From an uncultured bacterium (GTDB lineage Bacteria > Cyanobacteriota > Vampirovibrionia > Gastranaerophilales > Gastranaerophilaceae): 64,000 nucleotides of DNA. Shown here in pieces: positions 8,183 to 15,842 of this stretch. Location: positions 1-64,000 of the forward strand of contig CADBUY010000003.1 in the NCBI GenBank assembly GCA_902797965.1. Reading direction: 5' to 3'. Made by a program: the position numbers and the translations under genes. Below the pieces are notes generated by a model. That model had not been told where the DNA came from and made no database searches. It was given only the letters and a program-made list of their open reading frames with translations. How positions within the stretch are numbered: position 1 is the stretch's first letter; every line of letters starts with the position of its first letter.

Positions 8183-8503
8183 TTATAGTCCTTTCAAGTT
8201 TTTGATTATTTCTTGTGCCTTTTTAATATCTTTTACTTGTGATTTTTTATCGCCACCGTTTATGAGTAAAACTATAGTATTATTTTCAAAAGTGTAATAA
8301 ACCCTATATCCTGAACCAAAATTAAATCTGAGTTCATACAAATATTCGTTAAGTTGTTTATAGTCGCCAAAGTTCCCATCTTTCAATCGGTCAAATCTTA
8401 ATAAAATTCTTTTTCTAGTAGTTCCGTCTAAAGATTTGAACCAGTCTTTAATAGGCTCTTTTCCGTCATTGTCTATATAATTTGCGATTGTATATTCAAC
8501 CAT
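8183..8503 (-). CDS. RelE/ParE-superfamily toxin (HI1419-like)
   Basis: 106 residues, close to the family size. The conserved pieces WFKSLDGTTRKRILLRFDRL, KQLNEYLYELRF, SGYRVYY and LLINGGDKKSQ-DI-KA match the phage-derived Gp49/HI1419-like toxins, usually ribosome-dependent mRNA interferases. The antitoxin follows after one base. The promoter has a perfect -35 (TTGACA) and a TACAAT -10 with 17-bp spacing. The -10 ends six bases before the ATG, so the transcript probably starts at the first codon and is leaderless; no Shine-Dalgarno is available. The gene appears intact. Confidence 0.9.
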   Translation of the reverse strand: MVEYTIANYIDNDGKEPIKDWFKSLDGTTRKRILLRFDRLKDGNFGDYKQLNEYLYELRFNFGSGYRVYYTFENNTIVLLINGGDKKSQVKDIKKAQEIIKNLKGL

Positions 8504-8509
8504 ATTAAC

Positions 8510-8538
8510 ATTGTACTAAATATAGTACATATTGTCAA
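8510..8538 (-). promoter_or_regulatory. Promoter and operator palindrome of the toxin-antitoxin operon
   Basis: On the minus strand TTGACA (8538-8533), a 17-bp spacer and TACAAT (8515-8510) form a near-consensus promoter. The perfect inverted repeat TGTACTA-N4-TAGTACA (8512-8529) covers the spacer and overlaps the -10, an ideal place for repression by the HTH antitoxin. The toxin ATG (8503) lies six bases from the -10. Confidence 0.85.
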
Positions 8539-8629
8539 GATTTGTAAACATTTTACAGGTCAATTAGACAATTTTTGAAGAGAAAAATACTTTATATAAA
8601 TATAAGGTTAGTTAAAAGTAGGAAAAATA

Positions 8630-8734
8630 ATGTCTATTGATTACGTAACAGGTTACAATCCGAATAGTGTTAATGATACTTTGTACGCATATCAAAGTAA
8701 TAGAACTGGGGTTTCTACCCCAACAAAAAACTAG
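8630..8734 (+). pseudogene. 34-codon ORF, probably a truncated gene ending in a REP palindrome
   Basis: ATG 8630 has AGTAGGA eight bases upstream and opens 34 codons ending at TAG 8732-8734. The first part (MSIDYVTGYNPNSVN) looks like a genuine N-terminus. The last residues (GVSTPTKN) come from a copy of the RAYT-associated palindrome. The stop codon overlaps the stop of the convergent gene. The simplest reading is a gene cut short when the palindrome or adjacent DNA arrived. Confidence 0.4.
8705..8724 (+). repeat. REP palindrome, third copy
   Basis: Differs from the copy at 1351-1370 only in the first two bases; the central TGGGGTTTCTACCCCA is kept. It is about 7 kb from the RAYT gene and sits at the truncated end of a small ORF, between convergent genes. 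Confidence 0.75.
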
Positions 8735-9684
8735 ACTTCATAAGTTGTGCCGAAATTAAAGAAGCCGTTTTCTTTTGAATAACCTATTTTTATATCCAAA
8801 TCAGGCATACCGTTCCAACCTTTTTGGGCAACTTTATCCAGCAAATCTTTTACATAATTAAAAGCTGCGCCTTTGAAATCTAATCCGACAGAACTCGTTT
8901 TATCAATACCGTCTCTCAACAACTCCTCTACATTTACCCCTCCGTCAGCAGTATAATACTCTCCGTCTTTGAGTATTAATTCTGATAAATCAAGTCCTGT
9001 ATATTCTTTTAAAGCTGAATAAGCATGATATTTAGTTCTTGCATCACTATCTACACCTTGACTTTGCATACCATAATGTAGAAGATTTGTTGAATTGTTG
9101 TTTTTTTCTAATGCTTGCAGGAGAATAGACTTCATGTTTAAATCATCCATTCCCTCAATCATTACACCTTTAGAATAAGGGTTAATAGAAAATAACAAAG
9201 AATTATTACCAATATCAATTCCGTTATTTTCAAGTAAATGTGCCATATTGTTGCTTATTGAATCGTGCTTTGCTTTTTCTTCTGCTTTATCGTATTCATC
9301 TGCGGAAGTATATTGAGGATTATTAATTCGAGGATCTTTTAAGTCAAATTGATAAGCTCTGACTGTTCCATATAAAACCATGTTCAAATCGTTTTTATAC
9401 ATAGCATATTTTTCGGGTTCGTGGTCTTTCATTGTATAACCAATTCTCTCTTGTCCGAAATATTTTTTGCATAGGTATTTATCAACATCATCAGCATTTG
9501 AAAATTTTGTTCTCATACCCTCAGCCCAAGAAGCAAGTTTCTCATCAAGTGCGTGTGTACTTTTGTTTAAATCAGAATAAGGGTTAAGCATTTCATCTTT
9601 TGTTCTAAGGTCATCTGATTCATATTGATTAACCATTTTCTGATACCAATCATCAGGTTTATCAACATTTCTACGACCTTGCAC
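8731..9684 (-). pseudogene. C-terminal part of a frameshifted EF-hand protein gene, unknown domain
   Basis: A long frame (about 317 codons) whose only start candidate at the 5' end is GTG 9684, with no ribosome site. It overlaps the end of the EF-hand frame at 9567-10271. Inserting one A in the sequence gaaacaatgtg would join the two frames smoothly (...SETN-VQGRRNVDKPDDW...). It is therefore best read as the second part of one gene of roughly 510 codons broken by a one-base loss. The region is soluble, acidic and without recognised family; the calcium-binding first half suggests a protein-binding or secreted role, not provable here. A sequencing or assembly error is also possible. Confidence 0.6.
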
Positions 9685-10271
9685 ATTGTTTCACTTTGTG
9701 TATAAGAGTTAATTGCTTTTCCTGTGCTTTTTGTTTTAAACTCGCCATCTTCAGATTCACTTACCTTTGTATCAGATTTTTGTTCTTGCGGTTGTGAATG
9801 TTCTTTGCAATATTCTATATATTCTTTATAACTTACTTTATCATCATTGTTTGTGTCCATAGCTTCGTCATATTTGCCATCGCCACGTTTTGCATAAACT
9901 GCTTCCGATTCAACTTCTTTTATTGTATTTTTTTCATCAGATGAATTTTCTTTTATTTCTTTTTCGGCTTTCTTTTGTGCTTGCATAGTCCTATATAAAT
10001 TTGCCATCTCTACCATTCTAACCATTTCTTTTGAAGATATTCCGTTGGCTTGGCAATAATCTTTAAATTCATCAAAAGAAACAATTCCATCTTCATCAGC
10101 ATCCATTTCTTTCATATACATTGGCTCGCCTTTTTTGGCATAATAAGCGGTATTGTTATTATTAGTTTTCATACCAAAATTTAAGCCTGCCGGCTTTTTG
10201 TTAAGAAAATTTGTCTGTAAACCGAAACTATTACTACTATTTGTTGAAATGCTGTTTTGAGATAAATCCAT
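9567..10271 (-). CDS. EF-hand calcium-binding protein, N-terminal part (frameshifted after codon ~195)
   Basis: 234 codons as read. Two canonical EF-hand loops are visible: Asp57-x-Asp59-x-Asp61-Gly...Glu68 (DADEDGIVSFDE) and Asp139...Glu150 (DTNNDDKVSYKE). The segment between them is charged and helical. ATG 10271 has AAAGGATAG upstream. After about residue 195 (SYTQSET) the frame becomes unnatural, while the continuation lies in the frame of 8731-9684. There is no signal peptide. The protein has the polar N-terminus (KKPAGLNFG) seen in other lineage-specific genes here. Confidence 0.7.
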   Translation of the reverse strand: MDLSQNSISTNSSNSFGLQTNFLNKKPAGLNFGMKTNNNNTAYYAKKGEPMYMKEMDADEDGIVSFDEFKDYCQANGISSKEMVRMVEMANLYRTMQAQKKAEKEIKENSSDEKNTIKEVESEAVYAKRGDGKYDEAMDTNNDDKVSYKEYIEYCKEHSQPQEQKSDTKVSESEDGEFKTKSTGKAINSYTQSETMCKVVEMLINLMIGIRKWLINMNQMTLEQKMKCLTLILI

Positions 10272-10446
10272 TCATACTATCCTTTTATATCCGTATATAT
10301 TTATTATATCATATTTTATAACTTTCTCAATCCCATTCAAATAATAACACTTTTTGCAAACATTACTGCCATTTAAACAAATGATTTTTATTATAATTTT
10401 AAAAGGACTTCAAACTGTTAAATTGAGCGAAATCACAAAAACAATT

Positions 10447-10490
10447 AATAAAAACGCAAATACAAGAATGTTTTGGGAGTATAAAAACAT
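10447..10490 (+). repeat. ~35-bp repeat, copy 2, with hairpin
   Basis: Shares ACGCAAATAC, AGAATGTTTT and GG-TATAA with 7815-7853. Here it ends in a hairpin (GAATGTTTT ... AAAACATTC) that the first copy lacks. The 70-codon frame over it is not credible as a gene. Confidence 0.45.
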
Positions 10491-10537
10491 TCTCTTTCAC
10501 GTTTACCCCTGCACTTTTATAACTTTTTATTTACCAC

Positions 10538-10696
10538 TCGAGTGTGTGGAAAAAGACGAAAAATGACAATTTTTCGAACTTTTTCAAACACGACCTAAAG
10601 TGTGTGAAATGCGGTTCGTGTGCGGGATAGCACACAACCCGCATTGAAACCGTTCTATGGAGCTTGCGAGAAAAATTTTAATTTTTCCGCAAGCTC
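10538..10696. other. Block of stacked hairpins, candidate ncRNA or mobile repeat
   Basis: Three strong hairpins lie in tandem. 10550-10584: CGAAAAAT-N4-ATTTTTCG extended by AAAAAG/CTTTTT. 10609-10644: ATGCGG and GTGTGC paired with GCACAC and CCGCAT. 10660-10696: GAGCTTGCG/CGCAAGCTC continued by AAAAAT/ATTTTT. The segment TTTCAAACAC near 10583-10592 can pair with either neighbour, allowing alternative folds. None has a T tail, so they are not ordinary terminators. The rest of the 10272-10816 gap is AT-rich without a gene. Confidence 0.5.
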
Positions 10697-10701
10697 ACTC
10701 C

Positions 10702-10733
10702 CTAACAATATACTAACAATTCTTTTTTATACT
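10702..10733 (+). promoter_or_regulatory. Pho-type box and -10 element before the transporter operon
   Basis: CTAACAAT (10702-10709), CTAACAAT (10713-10720), then after 7 bases TATACT (10728-10733). Repeat period and spacing equal those at 2534 and 4592. The downstream operon encodes a Na/Pi cotransporter, which fits a phosphate-responsive regulator. The predicted leader is about 75 nt. Confidence 0.72.
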
Positions 10734-10816
10734 AAGGATAAACGGGTAAAAAGAATTAGCAATTAATAGAATGAAATACAAATGCTTACCCCTAAAATGA
10801 AGAAAAGGATATGTAA

Positions 10817-11425
10817 ATGAATGCCGGAATAATCCCAATTAACTTTAAATCTAAAGAAACTTCAAAGCTGAGTATTAAGTCAGTAGCAGGAGCTACAGCA
10901 GGCACCGCAATACCTTTAATGATAATGATGAAACAAAGGAAAATTAAAAATCCGCTTAAAATGGAATATGGTTTGCAAGACATGTTAATACTTTCAGCTG
11001 CTTCTGTCGCCGGAGGCGTGGCTGCCGGCATGATAGGAGAAGATAAACAAACAAAGAAAAGCCAATTAAAAGAAGGTGTTTTTCAATTCTTAAATGCATC
11101 AATTCCTACTTGGATTATAGGCGGAGTCCTTAAGCTTCCTGAAACAAGCCATAATTTTAATAATGCTCCTACAAAGATATTTTCTGTTATAGGAGGTCTT
11201 ATTGTGGGTATGTTTGGAGCTGCTCAGTTTTCCAATCTTATATTTGATCCAAAAGATAAAGAGCCTGACAGAAAACTTACATTTAAAGACTGTATTGTAA
11301 ATGCTGATGATGCATTAGGAGCTTTGGTATTAGCAAAATTTCCGCTTATAGAAAAATTACATTTGGATAAATTATTGCCTGTAATATATACATATTGTGG
11401 TATTCGTGCGGGAAATGCTCGATAA
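10817..11425 (+). CDS. Membrane protein of unknown function with N-terminal NFKS tag
   Basis: 202 residues. AAAAGGA seven bases before ATG 10817 supports the start. The N-terminus carries PINFKSKE, similar to the tag on the CheR-like protein at 23242. Glycine/alanine-rich hydrophobic segments near 21-38, 57-72, 93-105 and 120-140 suggest a membrane protein with small-residue packing. No family is recognised. It is the first gene after a Pho-type promoter and ends about 20 bp before the Na/Pi cotransporter, so a role alongside phosphate uptake is possible but unproven. Confidence 0.65.
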   Translation: MNAGIIPINFKSKETSKLSIKSVAGATAGTAIPLMIMMKQRKIKNPLKMEYGLQDMLILSAASVAGGVAAGMIGEDKQTKKSQLKEGVFQFLNASIPTWIIGGVLKLPETSHNFNNAPTKIFSVIGGLIVGMFGAAQFSNLIFDPKDKEPDRKLTFKDCIVNADDALGALVLAKFPLIEKLHLDKLLPVIYTYCGIRAGNAR

Positions 11426-11445
11426 AACAAACAGAGAAAGGAAGT

Positions 11446-13215
11446 ATGATGGATGTTTTTTCAATATTTACTTTAATCGGAGGACTTGCATTTTTCCTTT
11501 TTGGAATCTCTTTGATGTCCTCAGGGTTAGAAAAAATTGCAGGTGGTAAATTAGAACAGCTTTTAAAGAAAATGACCTCAAATCCCATTAAAAGTTTTGC
11601 GCTCGGTGCATTTATAACAGCTGTTATACAATCATCTTCTGCGGTTACTGTCATGTTAGTAGGACTTGTTAATTCAGGAATTATGAACTTATCTCAAACA
11701 GTAACGGTTATAATGGGAGCTAATGTAGGAACAACAATTACCGCTTGGCTTTTGAGTTTAACAGCTATTCAAGAAAGTGCCGGGTGGTTTTTTAAACTCT
11801 TGAAGCCTGAATCATTTTCTCCAATTCTTGCTTTTGTTGGAATTTGTATGATTATGGTATCAAAGAAAAACAGTAGAAAAAATGCAGGCTCTGTTTTAAT
11901 GGGTTTTGCAATTTTGATGTATGGTATGGAGCTTATGTCAGGCGCAATGGCACCATTAGCTGACGTTCCGCAATTTAAAAACTTTATGACAGCTTTTTCT
12001 AATCCGATTTTAGGCTTGATAGCCGGTATAGTGATTACAATGGTTATTCAAAGTTCATCCGCTTCCGTTGGTATCTTACAGGCTTTATCTTTAAGCGGAA
12101 GTGTAACATGGGGAGCTGCAATACCAATTATTTTAGGACAAAATATCGGAACATGCATTTCAGCAATTTTAGCGAGTATTGGGGTAAATACTAATGCCAA
12201 AAGAGTTGCAGGAGTGCATATTATATTTAATATTTTAGGTGTTTGTATTTATTTACCAATATTATTGTTTATTCAAACTTTTTTTAATCTAAAATTCTTC
12301 AATACGAATATTAATCCTTTTGGAATAGCAGTCTTTCATACCATATTTAATATTTCAATAGCTTTTATTTTACTTCCGTTTGCTAAAGTTATTGAAAGAC
12401 TTGCAGTTAAATATATTCCTGATAGTCAAACTAAAACAGATAAAATCGTTTTTCTTGACGAAAGGTTATTATTAAATCCGACGTTTGCCATATCAGAAGC
12501 TTTCAGAAAGACTCTAAATATGGCAGAACTTGTTGAACACAACCTTAAATATTCAACAAAAATGTTAAAGAATTTTCACCAAAAGAAAGCTGAACAAATT
12601 AGAGAAAAAGAGGTACAGATTGATACTTATGAAGATAAGCTTGATGCTTTCCTCTTGAAACTTTCATGTAGAGAACTTGCGGATGAAGATAATGAAAAAA
12701 TCTCACAAATGCTCCTTACTATAGGGGATTATGAAAGAATTGGCGATCATGCATCTAATATTCTTAAAATTGCAGAAAAGTTGAAAGATAAGGATAAAAA
12801 TTTATCAGAGGAAGCAATTATTGAATTAAAAACAATAGTTAATGCTGTTTTAGAAATATATTTAATTGCACTAAATTCTTATGCAGAAAATGATTTACAA
12901 CTTGCTTATAAAGTTGAACCATTAGAAGCTGTAATTAAAAAAGGAGTACGCAGAGCAAAAAACAATCATATCCAAAGACTTAAGGAAGGAAAATGTACTC
13001 CGGAAGTCAGTTTTTTATTTTCGGATTTATTAAATGAACTAAGACGAACTGCCGCTCACGCAGGAAATATCGCGATGAGTGTAATTCAACTACACGACAG
13101 AAGTTTTGGTAAACATGAATATAACCATAGAAATAAGGAAGACGATTTAGAATTCAATATGCGATATCTGGATTATAAATCAAGATATCAAGTTTCTAAG
13201 AGAGAAATTATCTAG
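11446..13215 (+). CDS. Na+/phosphate cotransporter with PhoU-like C-terminal domain (NptA/PNaS family)
   Basis: About 589 residues, starting at ATG 11446 (AAAGGAAG upstream; 11449 equally possible). Two inverted-repeat halves carry the PNaS signature: QSSSA near 62 with GANVGTT, and QSSSA near 202 with GQNIGT. Around eight membrane segments are followed from about residue 340 by a helical PhoU-like domain (KEVQIDTYEDKLDAFLL, IGDYERIGDHA). It imports inorganic phosphate with sodium across the cytoplasmic membrane. It lies in the Pho-box operon with the unknown membrane protein. The upstream in-frame ATG at 11395 overlaps the previous gene and has no ribosome site. Confidence 0.93.
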   Translation: MMDVFSIFTLIGGLAFFLFGISLMSSGLEKIAGGKLEQLLKKMTSNPIKSFALGAFITAVIQSSSAVTVMLVGLVNSGIMNLSQTVTVIMGANVGTTITAWLLSLTAIQESAGWFFKLLKPESFSPILAFVGICMIMVSKKNSRKNAGSVLMGFAILMYGMELMSGAMAPLADVPQFKNFMTAFSNPILGLIAGIVITMVIQSSSASVGILQALSLSGSVTWGAAIPIILGQNIGTCISAILASIGVNTNAKRVAGVHIIFNILGVCIYLPILLFIQTFFNLKFFNTNINPFGIAVFHTIFNISIAFILLPFAKVIERLAVKYIPDSQTKTDKIVFLDERLLLNPTFAISEAFRKTLNMAELVEHNLKYSTKMLKNFHQKKAEQIREKEVQIDTYEDKLDAFLLKLSCRELADEDNEKISQMLLTIGDYERIGDHASNILKIAEKLKDKDKNLSEEAIIELKTIVNAVLEIYLIALNSYAENDLQLAYKVEPLEAVIKKGVRRAKNNHIQRLKEGKCTPEVSFLFSDLLNELRRTAAHAGNIAMSVIQLHDRSFGKHEYNHRNKEDDLEFNMRYLDYKSRYQVSKREII

Positions 13216-13590
13216 GACTAAACATTTTGGGGTAAATATTCAAGGGTAAATATTTTTTAACAATTCAGACTTTCTAATGAAGTTAAATTTTATAATTTAA
13301 AGAGCCGAAGTTGCAATTTGCGGCTTTTTCTTTACATTCTTTCTATGTACCAATTTACATTCCAAAATTATTGCTCTTGTTTGGTGGCATTAAGCTGGCA
13401 CGCTGATGCTTCAGCTATCTGCAGCTAAGCTGCATATTACACTACAATTCAAAATAAAAAATAAACCCCATACGTTATGCCAGAATAACATTTTTGTTGG
13501 CATAGTGAGCAGGGTGGACTTCAGTATGCCGAATATACAACCGAACAAACCGCATATTTATCCCTTTTATTTCTGTAGTATTATATATTT
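13216..13590. other. Intergenic region with terminator and small palindromes
   Basis: Holds the terminator at 13303-13333, then palindromic sequence around 13385-13435 (GCAGCTAAGCTGC and the related AAGCTGGCACGC...). The 65-codon frame from 13406 has no ribosome site and unlikely composition. A TATTAT box at 13579-13584 precedes the GtrA gene. Confidence 0.5.
13303..13333 (+). terminator. Terminator of the transporter operon
   Basis: AGCCG and CGGCT enclose an imperfect inner stem and are followed by TTTTTCTTT. Confidence 0.7.
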
Positions 13591-13992
13591 ATGGAAAGAG
13601 TGAAAGAGTTTTGGTTTAGTTTAGATGATAAAATTCGATATTTGATAGTCGGAAGCTTTAATGCGGGAGTTTGTTACCTAATCTATGCGTTGATATGTTT
13701 GTTGATTGGTGACAGGGTTTATCAGATAGCTCTGGCATTAGCGTGGTTTTTGTCATCCGCTATTTCGTTTACAATGCAGAGAAAATTCGTTTTTGAAGGT
13801 AAAGGAGTTTGGTATAAAGAATACCTGAAATGCTGTGTAACTTGGTTCTTTAGTTATTTAATAAATGCAGGATTGTTAGAGTTTACCGTTAAAGATTTGC
13901 ATTTGAATGTATATATCGCTCAGCTTATCTCTAACTTTACGGCTGCAGTATTTACATATATTGCATTTAAGCTGTTTGCTTTTAGAAAATAA
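13591..13992 (+). CDS. GtrA-like family membrane protein
   Basis: 133 residues with four predicted membrane segments and the family pattern RYLIVGSFNAG-CY near the start, FLSSAISFTMQRKFVF in the middle and FTYIAFKLFAFRK at the end. GtrA/DPMS-like proteins are thought to help flip or transfer polyprenyl-linked sugars for surface glycans. No Shine-Dalgarno is visible; a TATTAT -10-like box ends six bases before the ATG, so the mRNA may be leaderless. It stands alone between the phosphate transporter and the flagellar cluster, but fits the glycosyltransferases elsewhere in the window. Confidence 0.88.
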   Translation: MERVKEFWFSLDDKIRYLIVGSFNAGVCYLIYALICLLIGDRVYQIALALAWFLSSAISFTMQRKFVFEGKGVWYKEYLKCCVTWFFSYLINAGLLEFTVKDLHLNVYIAQLISNFTAAVFTYIAFKLFAFRK

Positions 13993-14050
13993 AATATTAC
14001 ATATTTTTTACTAGACCATGTGGTCTAAAATTGTCTAAAATTTAAATCTA

Positions 14051-14093
14051 TTGATTGATGTTAGTTACAAGAAAACAGTTTATAGTATAAGTG
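14051..14093 (+). promoter_or_regulatory. Flagellar promoter signature, copy 1
   Basis: TTGATG (14055-14060), 20 bases, then TATAGTAT (14081-14088), in a context also matching copy 2 (TTGnTTGATG ... TTTATAGTATwAGTG, same 28-base offset). It precedes the lytic transglycosylase/flgF unit. Confidence 0.5.
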
Positions 14094-14158
14094 TATAATT
14101 TTAGGTAAGTATAGGGTTAATATACCAAAAGAATAAAAGGCGGGAGAGGTTTAGTAAG

Positions 14159-14713
14159 ATGAATCTTACGAGCTTGGATATGACATTACACAGAATTCAG
14201 GCGATTGAAAATCAGTTTCAATCCCTTATGTCTTATGGCATGCCCGAAAAGCCGACAGAAAATTTCCAGAAAATTTTAGATACTTCAATGGAAAATACTA
14301 AGAATCCAACTAATGTTTCCAGAAATGAAATAAATAACCTGATTGACAAGTATTCAGCGGAATCTGGATTAGATGTTGATTTTGTTAAAGCTGTGATTAA
14401 TCAGGAATCGGGATTTAATCCAAATGCAACTTCAAAATGCGGAGCAATGGGGTTAATGCAACTAATGCCGGGAACAGCTCAGGGGCTTGGAGTTACAAAT
14501 GCTTATGATCCGGAGCAGAATATTCAAGGCGGAACAAAATACCTGAAAGGTCTAATGGACAGATTTGATAATAATAAATCTCTTGCTTTGGCTGCATATA
14601 ATGCAGGGCCAAACGCAGTTAAAAAATACGGTGGTATACCGCCATATCAGGAAACGCAAAATTATGTAAAAAGTGTTTTGGCAAAATATGATCGTATGAA
14701 AGGAGGGGGGTAA
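14159..14713 (+). CDS. Lytic transglycosylase (SLT domain), flagellar cluster
   Basis: 184 residues. The C-terminal domain (about 57-180) has catalytic Glu83 in [13 protein letters not shown], the [13 protein letters not shown] block and [14 protein letters not shown] of family 1 transglycosylases, which cleave peptidoglycan. No signal peptide is present; the first 50 residues are helical and may act as an export or docking segment. The position next to rod genes suggests it opens the wall for the rod. The FlgJ encoded here (18575) lacks a muramidase domain, so this separate enzyme probably supplies that activity. The GGAGGGGGG at the end of the gene lies just before an 18-codon ORF and flgF. 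Confidence 0.9.
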   Translation: MNLTSLDMTLHRIQAIENQFQSLMSYGMPEKPTENFQKILDTSMENTKNPTNVSRNEINNLIDKYSAESGLDVDFVKAVINQESGFNPNATSKCGAMGLMQLMPGTAQGLGVTNAYDPEQNIQGGTKYLKGLMDRFDNNKSLALAAYNAGPNAVKKYGGIPPYQETQNYVKSVLAKYDRMKGGG

Positions 14714-14770
14714 ATGTTTTTTAACAGCTTTAGCTCTTTTTATAAGGTTGGTCTAAGGGGGTTAATATGA
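14714..14770 (+). CDS. Possible 18-codon ORF coupling to flgF
   Basis: ATG 14714 follows GGAGGGGGG at the end of the transglycosylase gene, giving a very strong ribosome site at 3-4 bases. The 18-codon frame ends in TGA that overlaps the flgF start (ATGA, 14767-14770). flgF also has its own AAGGGGG. It could be a leader peptide or simply chance. Confidence 0.25.
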   Translation: MFFNSFSSFYKVGLRGLI

Positions 14771-15591
14771 TTTTGAGAGGACTGGAATCTTGTGCAAATG
14801 GAATGCTCGCTCTCATGGATATGAACGATAATACTGCAAATAACCTTTCAAACGTAAATACTGTCGGGTACAAAAAAGGTTCAATTAAGTTTAAGGATCT
14901 GATGGAATCAGCCGTTTATACTCAATCTGAATCCATATTGAGAAATGATACAACCAGATATCTAGGTGACTTGAGCGTTGGAAGTTCAGCTTTTCAATAC
15001 ACTCACGATTTTTCTCAGGGTGCTCTCAATCAGACTGATAATCCTTTTGATTTGGCAATTGAGGGTGACGGTTTCTTCAAAATTCAGGATGTTGACGGAA
15101 AAATTTATTATACAAGAAATGGCTCATTTACTAGAAATGATCAGGATTATCTTGTAACTAAACAGGGAGAATACGTTTTGGATATAAATAACAGACGTAT
15201 AAGAATGATACCTGAAGATTTAGATCCGGATTTAATAAGAGATAAGGTTCAAATAATAGTCGGAGAAAAAGGTAATATTGAAATGAACGCAGGAATGCAA
15301 AAAGTTCCTATGCAAACAATCGGTGTCTGGGATTTTGCAGACAAAGATGACTTATTTGAAATTAGTGACACTCGTTTTATTCCAAAGACTCCGGAAGAAA
15401 ATCCTGAACTTCGTTCCGAAAAATTTGTTATGCAGCAGGGGATGCTGGAACTTTCGAATACAAATGTAATCAGAGAAATGATTAACACAATCAGTACTCA
15501 GAGAAATTATGAAAGTTTAGCTAAAATAGTTACAACAAACGGTGAAATGCTTGATACTGCTGTAGCTCTCGGCAGACTTAGAAGTGTATAA
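14767..15591 (+). CDS. flgF: Flagellar basal-body rod protein, FlgF-like
   Basis: 274 residues. The N-terminal rod motif (MNDNTANNLSNVNTVGYKKG, then IKFKDLM) and the C-terminal helix (MLELSNTNVIREMINTISTQRNYES) are the paired terminal helices of rod/hook proteins. The middle carries the FlgF/G/E-type domain (AIEGDGFFKIQD...YTRNGSFTRN). FlgF and FlgG are close paralogues; since the next gene matches FlgG in length and sequence, this more divergent copy is called FlgF (proximal rod). Exported by the flagellar type III gate without a signal peptide. A terminator follows, so flgG has its own promoter. Confidence 0.87.
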   Translation: MILRGLESCANGMLALMDMNDNTANNLSNVNTVGYKKGSIKFKDLMESAVYTQSESILRNDTTRYLGDLSVGSSAFQYTHDFSQGALNQTDNPFDLAIEGDGFFKIQDVDGKIYYTRNGSFTRNDQDYLVTKQGEYVLDINNRRIRMIPEDLDPDLIRDKVQIIVGEKGNIEMNAGMQKVPMQTIGVWDFADKDDLFEISDTRFIPKTPEENPELRSEKFVMQQGMLELSNTNVIREMINTISTQRNYESLAKIVTTNGEMLDTAVALGRLRSV

Positions 15592-15613
15592 AGATAATTT
15601 ATAGATTGAATAT

Positions 15614-15645
15614 AAAAAATCCGAATAATCAGTTCGGATTTTTTT
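15614..15645 (+). terminator. Terminator after flgF
   Basis: AAAATCCGAA-TAATCAG-TTCGGATTTT stem-loop with a T run. Confidence 0.88.
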
Positions 15646-15694
15646 AGTCTATATGGTCGATTTTTTGATGAATTTTATCTTAAATTTCAATCTT

Positions 15695-15737
15695 TTGGTT
15701 GATGTGTATTGTAGTGATTACATTTATAGTATTAGTG
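15695..15737 (+). promoter_or_regulatory. Flagellar promoter signature, copy 2
   Basis: GGTTGATG, containing TTGATG (15699-15704), then TATAGTAT (15725-15732) after 20 bases. Flanking bases (AAATTTCAATCT before, TTAGTG after) also resemble copy 1 at 14051. It precedes flgG and the genes downstream. Confidence 0.5.
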
Positions 15738-15842
15738 GGGAGGGGTAGATGTTATTCTATCACTCAGGAAAATGGTAAGTTTCAATAAAAATATAAGACT
15801 TGGTCAAATGATTGTTGCAATTATTTGATTACTGGAGGAAAT

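Noticed and set aside
10354..10566. 70-codon plus-strand frame
   Set aside because: It covers a dispersed repeat and a hairpin, has no ribosome site and its residues NANTRMF only mirror the repeat in the acyltransferase gene.
13406..13603. 65-codon frame before the GtrA gene
   Set aside because: No ribosome site, overlaps palindromes and the GtrA start; unlikely residue pattern.
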